From Alienimonas californiensis (GTDB taxonomy: Bacteria; Planctomycetota; Planctomycetia; Planctomycetales; Planctomycetaceae), in the NCBI RefSeq assembly GCF_007743815.1, contig NZ_CP036265.1:1390501-1454500 (forward strand): a stretch of 64,000 bases of DNA, in the 5' to 3' direction. Below are positions 54,931 through 62,724 of this stretch, piece after piece (within the stretch, counting starts at the first letter, position 1; every line of letters starts with the position of its first letter). Under the pieces are notes generated by a model, which worked only from the letters and a program-made list of their open reading frames with translations, did no database searches and had not been told where the DNA came from. A program made the translations under genes and the position numbers.

Positions 54931-56216
54931 AGTGGGTCCGCCTGGAACTGGAACTGATCACACCGTGTTTCCTGGGCGGGGCGGCGGGCGATCGCACGAC
55001 CGCCGCCGATCTAAAGAACGAACTGCTCCGCCCGGCCAGCCTGATTGGGCAGTGGCGGTACTGGCTGCGCACGTTGCACGTCGACGGGTTGGCCGATGAC
55101 TGGCGGCAGCGGGAGCGCGAGTTGTTCGGGGCCGCGTCCGGATCGGCCGGGGCGACCCAGGGGCGGGTCTGGGTGCGGCCGGTTGCAGGTCGCGAGCCGG
55201 AAACAATTCCCGCCAGCCGGGAGGAGGGACGCCAAAGCGACCACCTTCTGCACCGCCCGCCTCTGGAGCTTCAGTACCTGCTCGGTCAGGGGCTCTGGGA
55301 TCGGAAGGAGGGGCTCACCCGGCCTGCGTTCCGGGAGGGACAGCGATTACTCGTGGACGTAGCCGTCCGACCGACACGGGGACAGTCGCCGGAAGATCGA
55401 GCCCGAGACTTCAAACACCTGCGGCACGCTCTCACGCTGTGGCATACGTTCGGCGGGCTGGGGGCCCGATCCCGCCGCGGGTGGGGCAGCGTTCAGGTCG
55501 TCAACCTCGACGCCGCCGCCGTGCCGGACGTGCCGGCTACCTCGGGCGAAAAGCCGGAGCGCTGGTTCTGGGAGAACGAGTTCCGCGGATTGCGGCCTGC
55601 GGAGCAGTGGCGGGATCTGGCCCGCGGCCGGACCGTCGCCTGGGGAGGACGAACGTCCGCTCCGGACGGAATGCTCTCTCCGTCCGGCACCGACTGCCAC
55701 CCCGGCGACCCGCGCACGGCCGACCTCGCCGGCGACGGCGACTTCTCGCGGCTAGACCGGTGCTGCGTGGTCACTCCGCCGTTCTCCGGCCGATCTTGGG
55801 ACGACGTGTTAGTACGTATTTCCGAGGTGATGAAAGCGGTTCGGGCGGACCCGGATTTCCGATTGCCCGGCGGCGAGTACTACTCTGGAGAAACGCCGCC
55901 CCCGCGCGCCGCCTTCGGCCTGCCGCACAATTACTTCTTCAAGAACAGCGGCGGAAAGGTCGACATCGACGGCGCCGCCGCCGGCGCGACCCGCCGGGCC
56001 TCCCCGGTTCTGCTACACGTCGCCCGGGTGAACGACCGTCACGGGCCGTTCGTGCCGGCGGTCCTCTGGTTGAAAGCGCCGCTCGCCCCGGCCGGCATGA
56101 GCTGGAAGTCCAAGGCCGGCCGCGGCAGGGTGGGGGCGCCGGACTGGGAGGCGGTCCGAAGGTTCCTCCTCGCCGCCGCCGACCCGACCACGGTATCGTC
56201 CGCGCCGAGACGGTGA
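54927..56216 (+). CDS. cmr1: Cmr1 (Cas7-group RAMP)
   Basis: A 429-residue RAMP of type III-B. N-terminus LELELITPCFLGGA; then ELLRPASLIGQWRYWLRTLH and the distinctive TFGGLGARSRRGWGSVQV, which is diagnostic of Cmr1. In Cmr complexes Cmr1 sits at the 3' end of crRNA and affects target capture. Gene order cmr2-3-4-5-6-1 is one of the standard III-B arrangements. The ATG at 54927 overlaps the cmr6 stop. Confidence 0.94.
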   Translation: MKWVRLELELITPCFLGGAAGDRTTAADLKNELLRPASLIGQWRYWLRTLHVDGLADDWRQRERELFGAASGSAGATQGRVWVRPVAGREPETIPASREEGRQSDHLLHRPPLELQYLLGQGLWDRKEGLTRPAFREGQRLLVDVAVRPTRGQSPEDRARDFKHLRHALTLWHTFGGLGARSRRGWGSVQVVNLDAAAVPDVPATSGEKPERWFWENEFRGLRPAEQWRDLARGRTVAWGGRTSAPDGMLSPSGTDCHPGDPRTADLAGDGDFSRLDRCCVVTPPFSGRSWDDVLVRISEVMKAVRADPDFRLPGGEYYSGETPPPRAAFGLPHNYFFKNSGGKVDIDGAAAGATRRASPVLLHVARVNDRHGPFVPAVLWLKAPLAPAGMSWKSKAGRGRVGAPDWEAVRRFLLAAADPTTVSSAPRR

Positions 56217-56376
56217 CGCCCCGACCTTCGCCCGCCCCCTGATCGGCCGCCGCCCCCCGCCGCCCAACCTCGCCGCCCTCGCCGCCCTCGCGGCGGAAGC
56301 GGCGGAGTCCTGCGCGCGGCGTCGGCACGGACGGGCGGACGCGAACGAACTACTCGGGCCGATTTACGAGCACCTT

Positions 56377-57282
56377 GTGCGGGTGTGGCACCAGTACGAC
56401 CCCGCCGCCGGGTTGCCGGGGGCGTGGGCCGCCCGGGTGGCGGAGAACCGCGTCCGCGACCTCGAACGGGCCGAACGCCGCCGCCGCGCCCGCGATCGGC
56501 GGGCCGCCGCTTCCGGGCCCGACGCCGCCGACCCCGGCCCGGACGCCTTCACGCCGCTCGCCGGCGCTTTAGACGGGGAGGCGCCGGCGTTTTCCCCCGA
56601 CGACGTCGCACGGTTGAACGCCGAAGACGTTCTCTCCCGCGTGCTGATCGCCGCGGCGTACGGGCTGTGGCGGGTCGCCCCGGCCGGGTTCACGGGTCCC
56701 GGAGGGGACTGGTTCGCTTGGCTGGACGAACTGGGGGCCGTCGATCCGGCGGCGGTCGACGACGCCCTGCTGGCGGCCGACACCTCCCGGGAACGGGTCG
56801 CGATCGTGGCCGACGTCGCCGGGCTAGTGGACAACTCGGTCTTCCAACGCTTCAGACGCTCACGGCACCGGGTTGTGCGGCTGGATTACTGGTGGAACGT
56901 CGCCCTGCCGCACGTCGACCACCACGACGTCTTCACGGGCGACGACCTCGCCAGGTTGCGGGCAGTGGGAGGCGAACCGGTCGAGGCGGACGGCCCGCCG
57001 GCGGACCGGCTGGTCCTGCTCTGCCTGGGCGGGGCGTGGAACCGATTCGAAACGCGGAGCGACTTCGAGGAGGTCTGCCGCCCCAACGTCCTGCGGAAGA
57101 ACTTCCCCTGGCTGACGTTCCTGGAGGAACGGTCGTTCGCCGCCCGCCTGCGGGCGCTGTCCGGCCGCGACGCCCTACACCGCCCCGCCGAGGAAGTGCG
57201 GGGCCTGTGGCGAAAAACCAAGGACGACCGGTCAGCCCTGGCCGTGCGGGGACGTAGAGATTCCGGAGAGACTGATGAGTGA
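56377..57282 (+). CDS. Sigma-factor-like protein in the CRISPR operon
   Basis: At least 301 residues from a GTG at 56377, but the homologous region begins earlier. The codons just upstream continue the same frame as LLGPIYEHL before VRVWHQYDPAAGLPGAWAAR and VAENRVRDLERAERRR, a pattern like sigma-70 region 2 of ECF factors (xYxxLVRxW, YDP, GAWxxRVxxNxxRD). No ATG/GTG/TTG occurs upstream in frame; a CTG at 56239, 22 bases after cmr1, would extend it to ~347 residues. A later segment RERVAIVADVAGLVDNSVFQ resembles a region-4-type helix-turn-helix. Two units similar to DRLVLLCLGGAWNRF occur in the C-terminal half. It overlaps the 273-aa gene by 8 bases. A transcription role is inferred. Confidence 0.6.
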   Translation: MRVWHQYDPAAGLPGAWAARVAENRVRDLERAERRRRARDRRAAASGPDAADPGPDAFTPLAGALDGEAPAFSPDDVARLNAEDVLSRVLIAAAYGLWRVAPAGFTGPGGDWFAWLDELGAVDPAAVDDALLAADTSRERVAIVADVAGLVDNSVFQRFRRSRHRVVRLDYWWNVALPHVDHHDVFTGDDLARLRAVGGEPVEADGPPADRLVLLCLGGAWNRFETRSDFEEVCRPNVLRKNFPWLTFLEERSFAARLRALSGRDALHRPAEEVRGLWRKTKDDRSALAVRGRRDSGETDE

Positions 57283-58096
57283 CGCCCCCACCGCCGCCGA
57301 CGATCCGCACGCCGCGGACGACCCGCTGGTATGGCGCGACCTTCCGGACCCGCGCGGATGGGACCCGCATTCCACGAACTACGACCGCGACGCGACCTGG
57401 GACGTGGAAGCTCAAGACGACCGTTGGGTCAAACTCACCAGGCGACCGAACCGCCACAAATCCGCCCACATTTCGGACGACTCGCCGGAGCGGCCGCGCT
57501 GGGACGCGTGGCTCGGGCCCGAGGTCGTTGCCGACCTCGTCCGCCTCGCCCCGAAGAACTCCCGATCCAAGCTGAAGAAAGCGTGTGCCGCGGCGGTCGC
57601 GGCGGCCGACGCCGCCGTACGTCAGACCTTGGGGATTCCGCTCGCGGTGCTGCACGGCAGCAAAGCGGTGGTACGGGACGGCCGGAAGATCGAGTCGCCC
57701 CGGGGCCGTAAAATGCTGTTGATGGTGCTCGAGAACGGGGCCCGGGTCGTCCTGCAGTACCTCGACGCCCCGCGTCGGGGGCGTCTCACGACCGCATTCT
57801 TCCCCGACGCTTCGTTGGACGCGCTGCTCGGCGGGCACCTCCCGGGGCTTGAGTGGCAGGCCGCGGTGAGCGAGACGGTCGCCGCGTATTGTCCGCCGGG
57901 GCAGGTCCTGCCGGACATCCACCACACGTTCGAGGTGAAGCAGACGGGGCGCGGCCGGACCGAACGGCGGACTGGCGTCCGGTTTCTCACACCCGGGGCG
58001 TGGGGCTTCGCGTCGGACGAACCCGGGGCCGTCTGGGAAAGCCCCTCCGCCTACCCCTCCCCGGCGGCGGTGGAACAGCGCGGAGCAACATCATGA
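57275..58096 (+). CDS. Unrecognised CRISPR-linked protein, 273 aa
   Basis: A 273-residue soluble protein; no family recognised. Notable parts are a polar N-terminus with ATWDVEAQDDRWVKLTRRPN, a helical Ala/Lys-rich middle (SRSKLKKACAAAVAAADAAV), and a beta-rich part MVLENGARVVLQYLDAPRRG followed by RLTTAFFPD. The last phrase faintly recalls RelE/BECR-type ribonuclease domains, but no catalytic set can be fixed. It starts inside the sigma-like gene and ends overlapping the 394-aa gene (ATGA), so its stoichiometry with both is likely matched. Its size and position make it a candidate for the regulatory partner or proteolytic target of the Lon-CARF protein. Confidence 0.65.
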   Translation: MSDAPTAADDPHAADDPLVWRDLPDPRGWDPHSTNYDRDATWDVEAQDDRWVKLTRRPNRHKSAHISDDSPERPRWDAWLGPEVVADLVRLAPKNSRSKLKKACAAAVAAADAAVRQTLGIPLAVLHGSKAVVRDGRKIESPRGRKMLLMVLENGARVVLQYLDAPRRGRLTTAFFPDASLDALLGGHLPGLEWQAAVSETVAAYCPPGQVLPDIHHTFEVKQTGRGRTERRTGVRFLTPGAWGFASDEPGAVWESPSAYPSPAAVEQRGATS

Positions 58097-59277
58097 AGGA
58101 GAAGCCCCTCGACCCGTTAGGCCACCGGACCCGGCTGCGGATGCTCACGGCCCGGCCGGAGTACGCGGCGGCGGTCGCCGGCCCGACCGATGCCCCGGCC
58201 GCCCGGGCCGCCGCGCTCATGGCGGCGGTGTCCCGCGGGTGGTGCCTGCTGGCCGGCGCGGTCGGGGAATCGGCCCCGCTCCCGCCGGCGGTGATCGAGA
58301 ACGGCTCGGCCGCGGCCGGCCCGGCGGTCGACGCGCTGCTCGCGCAGCTGGGCGGGTTGGCCGACCGGGTCGACGCCGCCGAGTCCCAGTTCGAGATCGA
58401 CGCGATCGTCGTCGCCCCGCTCCGGACGCGGGCGGACCTGCACGCCGCCGCCGCGGCGGCCCGCGAGACTGTCGGCCCTGACGCCCCCGCGACTGGCGAA
58501 CTCGACCGCCGGGGCGCCGACCTCGACGCGGCCCTGCGCGAGAACCTCGACCTGATCTCGTTGGCCGCGGACACGTACCTACTGGACAACTGGCGGGCCC
58601 TGGTCCTGCCGGAACACGCCGCGGGCCTGTGGTGGCTGTCCGGCGAAGTCGAGGCCGCCCGGGACGCCGCCCGCCTCGACGCAGAGGCCGGACTACCCAC
58701 CGCCGACTGGTGGGCCGACCTCGCCGTCACCCTCGACCCCAGGTCGTATTTCAACGAAACCACCGCGGAGGTCGTCGCTTCGACCTCGACCACGAAGCCC
58801 CCCGCGCCCCCTGCCGAGGGACGTAGCCTGGTCACGCGGGCGACGGCCGAATATCGCCATCCCGTGCGGTGGGGCGCGATCGTTCCGCAGGCGGCGATGG
58901 CGGCGGCGACGCCCGCGGCGGGCGCGCCCACCGCGGCGCGGTTCGTCTCCCCCGACGGGACGGTGATCGCGACCGTCCGCGTTCCCGCCGTCACGAAGCC
59001 GAGCGGCGAGACCCCCCTGGTCGTCCTGTTCGAGGCGGCGGGCGGCGACGACGCGACCCGGGAGGCGCTCGTCGGCACGACCTGCCGGCTGGGCGGGGCC
59101 CCCATCGCCGACGCCCCCGCCGCCACGGTCGAGGAAGTGCACGGGGCCGTCCGCGCGGCGTTCGTGTTCGAGAAGGTTCGGGACACATTGGGGCCGACGG
59201 CCGACGACGGTGCCGCCGGGCTGCGGCTGCGGGTGGATGACGCGGACTGGCCCGTCGTGCGGACGGACCGAGCATGA
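58093..59277 (+). CDS. Unrecognised CRISPR-linked protein, 394 aa
   Basis: A 394-residue protein; no family recognised and no membrane helix. Residues ~1-230 are predominantly helical and acidic, with Trp-rich text LLDNWRALVLPEHAAGLWWL near residue 165. Residues ~235-280 are a Thr/Pro/Ala-rich flexible stretch (STSTTKPPAPPAEGRS). The C-terminal ~115 residues are beta-rich (FVSPDGTVIATVRVPAV). Two domains joined by a disordered linker is the architecture expected of a regulated protease substrate, directly upstream of the Lon-CARF gene that it overlaps by four bases. That role is an inference. Confidence 0.65.
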   Translation: MKEKPLDPLGHRTRLRMLTARPEYAAAVAGPTDAPAARAAALMAAVSRGWCLLAGAVGESAPLPPAVIENGSAAAGPAVDALLAQLGGLADRVDAAESQFEIDAIVVAPLRTRADLHAAAAAARETVGPDAPATGELDRRGADLDAALRENLDLISLAADTYLLDNWRALVLPEHAAGLWWLSGEVEAARDAARLDAEAGLPTADWWADLAVTLDPRSYFNETTAEVVASTSTTKPPAPPAEGRSLVTRATAEYRHPVRWGAIVPQAAMAAATPAAGAPTAARFVSPDGTVIATVRVPAVTKPSGETPLVVLFEAAGGDDATREALVGTTCRLGGAPIADAPAATVEEVHGAVRAAFVFEKVRDTLGPTADDGAAGLRLRVDDADWPVVRTDRA

Positions 59278-60701
59278 CCGTGGCGGTAGTCAGTCCTGGA
59301 CGGATTCTCGACCCCTCGATCTCTGCCCCTGAACTCGCCGCCCAGCTGGGGCCGGCGTTGGCCGGGTGGTGGATGCCGGCCGCCTCCCGGGCCGAGGCGG
59401 CGGCGGCACTGTGTGACGACGCTTTCCTGCGTGTCCCCCGCCGGCCGGACGAGCCGGGAGCCTGCGCGGTCCTCTGCTGGCGCCGCGGCGGGGGCGCGGC
59501 ACTCCGCGAGGGCCTGCCGATTCCGGTGCGGTGGGAGGGGGTGGACAATCCAGGGGAGCCGGTTCACGACCCCCGCTTGCCGAAAGATTTGCGGTCGGTG
59601 GCCGACGACGTCCGGAGGGAGTTCCCGGACGAAGGCCGCGGGCGCCAGCTGGCCCTGGACGATCCGCCGGCGGAGAACGGGCCCCCGCTGCCGGATCTGT
59701 CCGGGTTCAGCCCGGACGTCCTCACCGCCGGCAGCGGGTTCGCATCGCTCTCCGCCGGCCTGATCGCCGCCGCCACCGCCCCGGACGAGCGGGTCCAAGG
59801 CGAACACCCCCGCGTGTGGGCGACCGGCGCCTGGCGGCCGGGTGGCGGCGTGGACGAGGTCGTGGGAATGCCCGCGAAGGTTGCCGCCGCCCGAGAGATT
59901 GCGGCGGAGTGGGGGGACGACCAGATTCAGTTCTTTGCCCCGGACGGCCAGTTGCAGCAGGTGAAGGACGCAGCCGCGTCCCCCGGGCCGGCCGTGACGC
60001 CCCGGACCTTCGCCGCCGACCCCCGCCCCGCGGTCGCGCTGGCTCCGCTGCTGGCCGCCTGCCGCCTGCCGCCCGACCCGCGGGCGGACCTTGACGTGTT
60101 GTTGGAGTACGAGGAGGCGTTGCGGCCGCACGACGCCCCCTCCGCGGACGCCTTCTACCGGGCCGCGATCCTGCCGCACGTTGTCGTCGACGTCAGCCCG
60201 TCGGGCGAGTCTCCCGGCCCGATAACACATTTGGTGACGGTCGTCAGCGGACAGACCGAGCCGGCCGAACTGGCCGCCCGGGCTCTCCGACCGCCGCCGG
60301 CCGTTCTGCTGTTGCACACCCACGAGTTTCGATCGAAGACCGCCCGATTACAGGGCCGTCTGAGGCAGGGGGGCGTTCTTTCGGTGGACGCCTGCGAGTT
60401 CATCCACCCGGGCGATCAGGCGGACGCCGGTGCCGCCTGGATGCCCGCCCTCGGCGATGCGCTGCGGGCGTCGGTCGCCCGTTTTCTGGAGGGGGCCGAC
60501 GCGAGCCGCGTGCTGTTCGAACTCACCGGCGGGACTTCCGCCATGAAGCTCGCGTTGGCACTCGGGGGGGCGATCCCGGCCGGGGCCGTCTGCCGCGTCC
60601 TTGACAGCGGCCGCTATCACCCCGTCCTGAATCGCGCCATGCCTGGGACCCAGCGGGACGCCGTCTGGCGGGCCGGGGAGTCGTGGGGGGCCGAGCCGTG
60701 A
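59274..60701 (+). CDS. Lon-type protease fused to a CARF domain
   Basis: A 475-residue fusion. The N-terminal ~240 residues form a Lon-like serine-lysine protease domain: FASLSAGL gives Ser160, VVGMPAKVAAA gives Lys202. The 42-residue spacing is almost identical to the Ser679-Lys722 dyad of E. coli Lon, and the intervening WATGAW...GGVDEV strand-turn fits. There is no AAA+ ATPase. Residues ~315-455 are a CARF domain: THLVTVVSGQTEPAELAARA and FELTGGTSAMKLALALGG, the signature found in DUF1887/Can-type sensors of cyclic oligoadenylate. The predicted role is a protease switched on by the Cas10 product. The ATG overlaps the 394-aa stop; the stop overlaps the next GTG. Soluble, unlike CalpL with its membrane helices. 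Confidence 0.85.
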   Translation: MTVAVVSPGRILDPSISAPELAAQLGPALAGWWMPAASRAEAAAALCDDAFLRVPRRPDEPGACAVLCWRRGGGAALREGLPIPVRWEGVDNPGEPVHDPRLPKDLRSVADDVRREFPDEGRGRQLALDDPPAENGPPLPDLSGFSPDVLTAGSGFASLSAGLIAAATAPDERVQGEHPRVWATGAWRPGGGVDEVVGMPAKVAAAREIAAEWGDDQIQFFAPDGQLQQVKDAAASPGPAVTPRTFAADPRPAVALAPLLAACRLPPDPRADLDVLLEYEEALRPHDAPSADAFYRAAILPHVVVDVSPSGESPGPITHLVTVVSGQTEPAELAARALRPPPAVLLLHTHEFRSKTARLQGRLRQGGVLSVDACEFIHPGDQADAGAAWMPALGDALRASVARFLEGADASRVLFELTGGTSAMKLALALGGAIPAGAVCRVLDSGRYHPVLNRAMPGTQRDAVWRAGESWGAEP

Positions 60702-61339
60702 CCTCCCCCGTCCCCCCCGATCCCCCCGCGTCCCCGGGGGCTGCGGTCCCGTCCGCCCCGCCGGCCGGCGCCGTCACGAGCACGGCGTCGGCCCGGGAGG
60801 CCGGGCGCAGGGTGTTTTGGGACCTGCCGCGGGAGCGGCCCGTGTCGGCGGCGGTGTTCGCGCTGGTCGTGGTCGCCTCCGCCGCCGCCCTGTTCGGCTG
60901 GCTGCCGGGCGGGTGGGTGGAGGCGCTGGACCGCTGCACCATCGTCGTCGCCTTCGGGGCGCTCTGGTTCAGCCTGATGACCTTCTGGCACGAGTTCCGC
61001 GAGGAACGCCTCGGGGCGGAGCGGATCGCCGTCGTCGTCGCCGACGGGGCCGGCCGGGAGGTGGTCGTCCGCTACCGGCCCCGGCGGCGGGACCTCACCC
61101 GCGGCGAACTGGGCGGCGTCCTGGCGATGCCGCTGGGCGGCGGCCACTACAACCGCGGGGCGATCTTCGAGCCCGCGTTCCAGGTTCGGGAGGGGGAGGC
61201 GGAGAGCCCGTTCGAGCGAACCCTCGCCGGGCGGACCGACCGGCTCGTCATCCGCGTCGCCCCGCAGGCGTTCGACGAATATCGAGCCCAGATCGCCGAG
61301 GCGGCCCGCGGCGGCGATCGCACGCCCGGGGCGGCCTGA
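60698..61339 (+). CDS. CRISPR-linked two-helix membrane protein
   Basis: A 213-residue protein starting at the GTG that overlaps the Lon-CARF stop (GTGA). A Pro/Ala-rich leader is followed by two membrane helices (residues ~47-68 and ~73-95) and a cytoplasmic C-terminal domain of ~110 residues with RIAVVVADGAGREVVVRY. No family recognised. Because the Lon-CARF protein has no membrane anchor, this protein could tether it or act as a membrane effector. Its stop overlaps the cas6 ATG. Confidence 0.65.
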   Translation: MTSPVPPDPPASPGAAVPSAPPAGAVTSTASAREAGRRVFWDLPRERPVSAAVFALVVVASAAALFGWLPGGWVEALDRCTIVVAFGALWFSLMTFWHEFREERLGAERIAVVVADGAGREVVVRYRPRRRDLTRGELGGVLAMPLGGGHYNRGAIFEPAFQVREGEAESPFERTLAGRTDRLVIRVAPQAFDEYRAQIAEAARGGDRTPGAA

Positions 61340-62274
61340 TGCGCGTCCTCACCGTCGACGGCTTATCGCTCGAGTTCGTCTCCGCCGGGCGGCTGGCCCC
61401 CTGGCTGGGGCCGGCGGTCCGCGGGACGCTCGCCGAGCCGCTCCGGCGCGGGCGCTGCCCCGCGACGGCCGGCGGCGGGCGGTGCGAGCCGGGGTCGCCC
61501 GAGGCCTGCGTCTCCTGCGCGACCTACGAGGCCCTCGCCCCACCGGTCCCGGCCGGGTCGCCGCTGGGGCGGGCCCGCGGGGCCGGCGGCGGCGTGCCCA
61601 AACCGGTCTCGCTCGCCCCCGCCGGGCCGGCCCCGGACTGGGCCGCCCCCGGGGACCGGCTGCTGTTCCGACTCACGCTGCTCGGGCCGGCCGCCGCCCA
61701 CATGGACGCACTGCTGGCCGCGTTGGACGGGGCCGGACGCGACCGCGGACTGGGGCCGGACGCGGTCCGCTTCTCCCTCGCCGGGATCGCCCGGCCGACG
61801 ACGCACGAACTGATTCCCGCGGCGTTGCCGGGCGGGCCGCGCGCCGTCCCCGGGACGATCCCGCGGCTGGGGCTGGAACTGACCGCCCCGCTGTTCCTCA
61901 CCGGCCGTGACGGGACCCCGCTGGTCGAACCGGACCTGCCGGGGCTGGTGCGGTCGGCGGTGCGGACCGTCGGGACCCTGCTGGCCTGCTGGGGCGAGGG
62001 AGACGGGGAGCTGACGCGAGCGGACACCGCGTCGCTGATCGCCGCCGCCGAATCCGCCCGGCCGCTGCCGGCGGACGCCCGCTGGGGTTCGTTCTCGCAG
62101 TCGCACCAGTCCACCCGGCAGGGCCGACGGCGGACGCTGCGGGGGTGCGGCGGGGCCGGGGCGTGGGCGGACGTGCCGGCCTGCCTGCTGCCCTGGCTGC
62201 TGTGGGCCGGCCGGTTGGGGTGCGGCAAGGACCGCGTCGCCGGCGCCGGCGTCTGGAGGCTGACTCTGGATTGA
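61339..62274 (+). CDS. cas6: Cas6 pre-crRNA endoribonuclease
   Basis: A 311-residue RAMP of the Cas6 family that cuts repeat RNA to release crRNAs. The C-terminal segment LPWLLWAGRLGCGKDRVAGA is the family's glycine-rich loop; the usual HxGK reads GCGK, so the histidine often present there is missing. A cysteine cluster near residues 40-60 (RCEPGS...CVSCATYEALAP) is typical of planctomycete and cyanobacterial Cas6. The N-terminus DGLSLEFVSAGRLAPWLGPA and the RGTLAEPL motif complete the picture. Cas6 follows the signalling module, so that module is embedded between cmr1 and cas6. Confidence 0.9.
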   Translation: MRVLTVDGLSLEFVSAGRLAPWLGPAVRGTLAEPLRRGRCPATAGGGRCEPGSPEACVSCATYEALAPPVPAGSPLGRARGAGGGVPKPVSLAPAGPAPDWAAPGDRLLFRLTLLGPAAAHMDALLAALDGAGRDRGLGPDAVRFSLAGIARPTTHELIPAALPGGPRAVPGTIPRLGLELTAPLFLTGRDGTPLVEPDLPGLVRSAVRTVGTLLACWGEGDGELTRADTASLIAAAESARPLPADARWGSFSQSHQSTRQGRRRTLRGCGGAGAWADVPACLLPWLLWAGRLGCGKDRVAGAGVWRLTLD

Positions 62275-62295
62275 CGGCCCCCGGCCCCGCGGCGG

Positions 62296-62724
62296 TCAGT
62301 CCGCCGGGTCGAACCAGTCGGCCGCCTTCGCCCGGGCCCGCTGCTTGACGTTCTCGTCGATCGCGAAGGCGACCGCCGCCACGGTCCAGGCGAGGGCCGC
62401 CGCGTCGTCGGCGAAACCGACGCCCGGCAGCGCGTCGGGCACGGCGTCCAGCGGCATCATCAAATAGGCCAGCGCGGCGGCGATTCGGGCCTTCGCCCAC
62501 GCCGGCGTATTGGGGCTGAGGGCGGCGTAGTACAGCCACAGGGCCTTCTCGACCGTCTGCCGGCCGATCGCCCCGGCGCGGGTCGACAGCAGGCCCCGCA
62601 GCGCCGCCCGCTCGGGCAGAGCGTCCCCCTCCGGCGCCAGGTCCAACGAGGCCGGCCGTTCGGCGGGCAGCGGGTCTCCGCCACGGCAGGACGGGACGGA
62701 GAGACGGGCGGAGGGGGCGAGCAT
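62296..62724 (-). CDS. DUF1232 (YkvA-like) membrane protein
   Basis: A 142-residue protein convergent with cas6. The DUF1232 signature ALAYLMMPLDAVPDALPGVG followed by FADDAAAL (residues ~82-110) is clear, with a hydrophobic helix immediately after. The family is common in bacterial membranes with no assigned activity. The ATG at 62724 is the start. It is not part of the CRISPR operon (opposite strand), and its downstream end lies 22 bases from the cas6 stop. Confidence 0.88.
   Translation of the reverse strand: MLAPSARLSVPSCRGGDPLPAERPASLDLAPEGDALPERAALRGLLSTRAGAIGRQTVEKALWLYYAALSPNTPAWAKARIAAALAYLMMPLDAVPDALPGVGFADDAAALAWTVAAVAFAIDENVKQRARAKAADWFDPAD

Noticed and set aside
59274..60701. 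C-terminal domain of the Lon fusion as SAVED rather than CARF
   Set aside because: The SGQTEP and LTGGTSAMK motifs match CARF (DUF1887-like) sensors; SAVED signatures are not visible.
62296..62724. DUF1232 gene as an accessory CRISPR component
   Set aside because: Opposite strand to the cas operon, shielded by a terminator, and a widespread family outside CRISPR loci.
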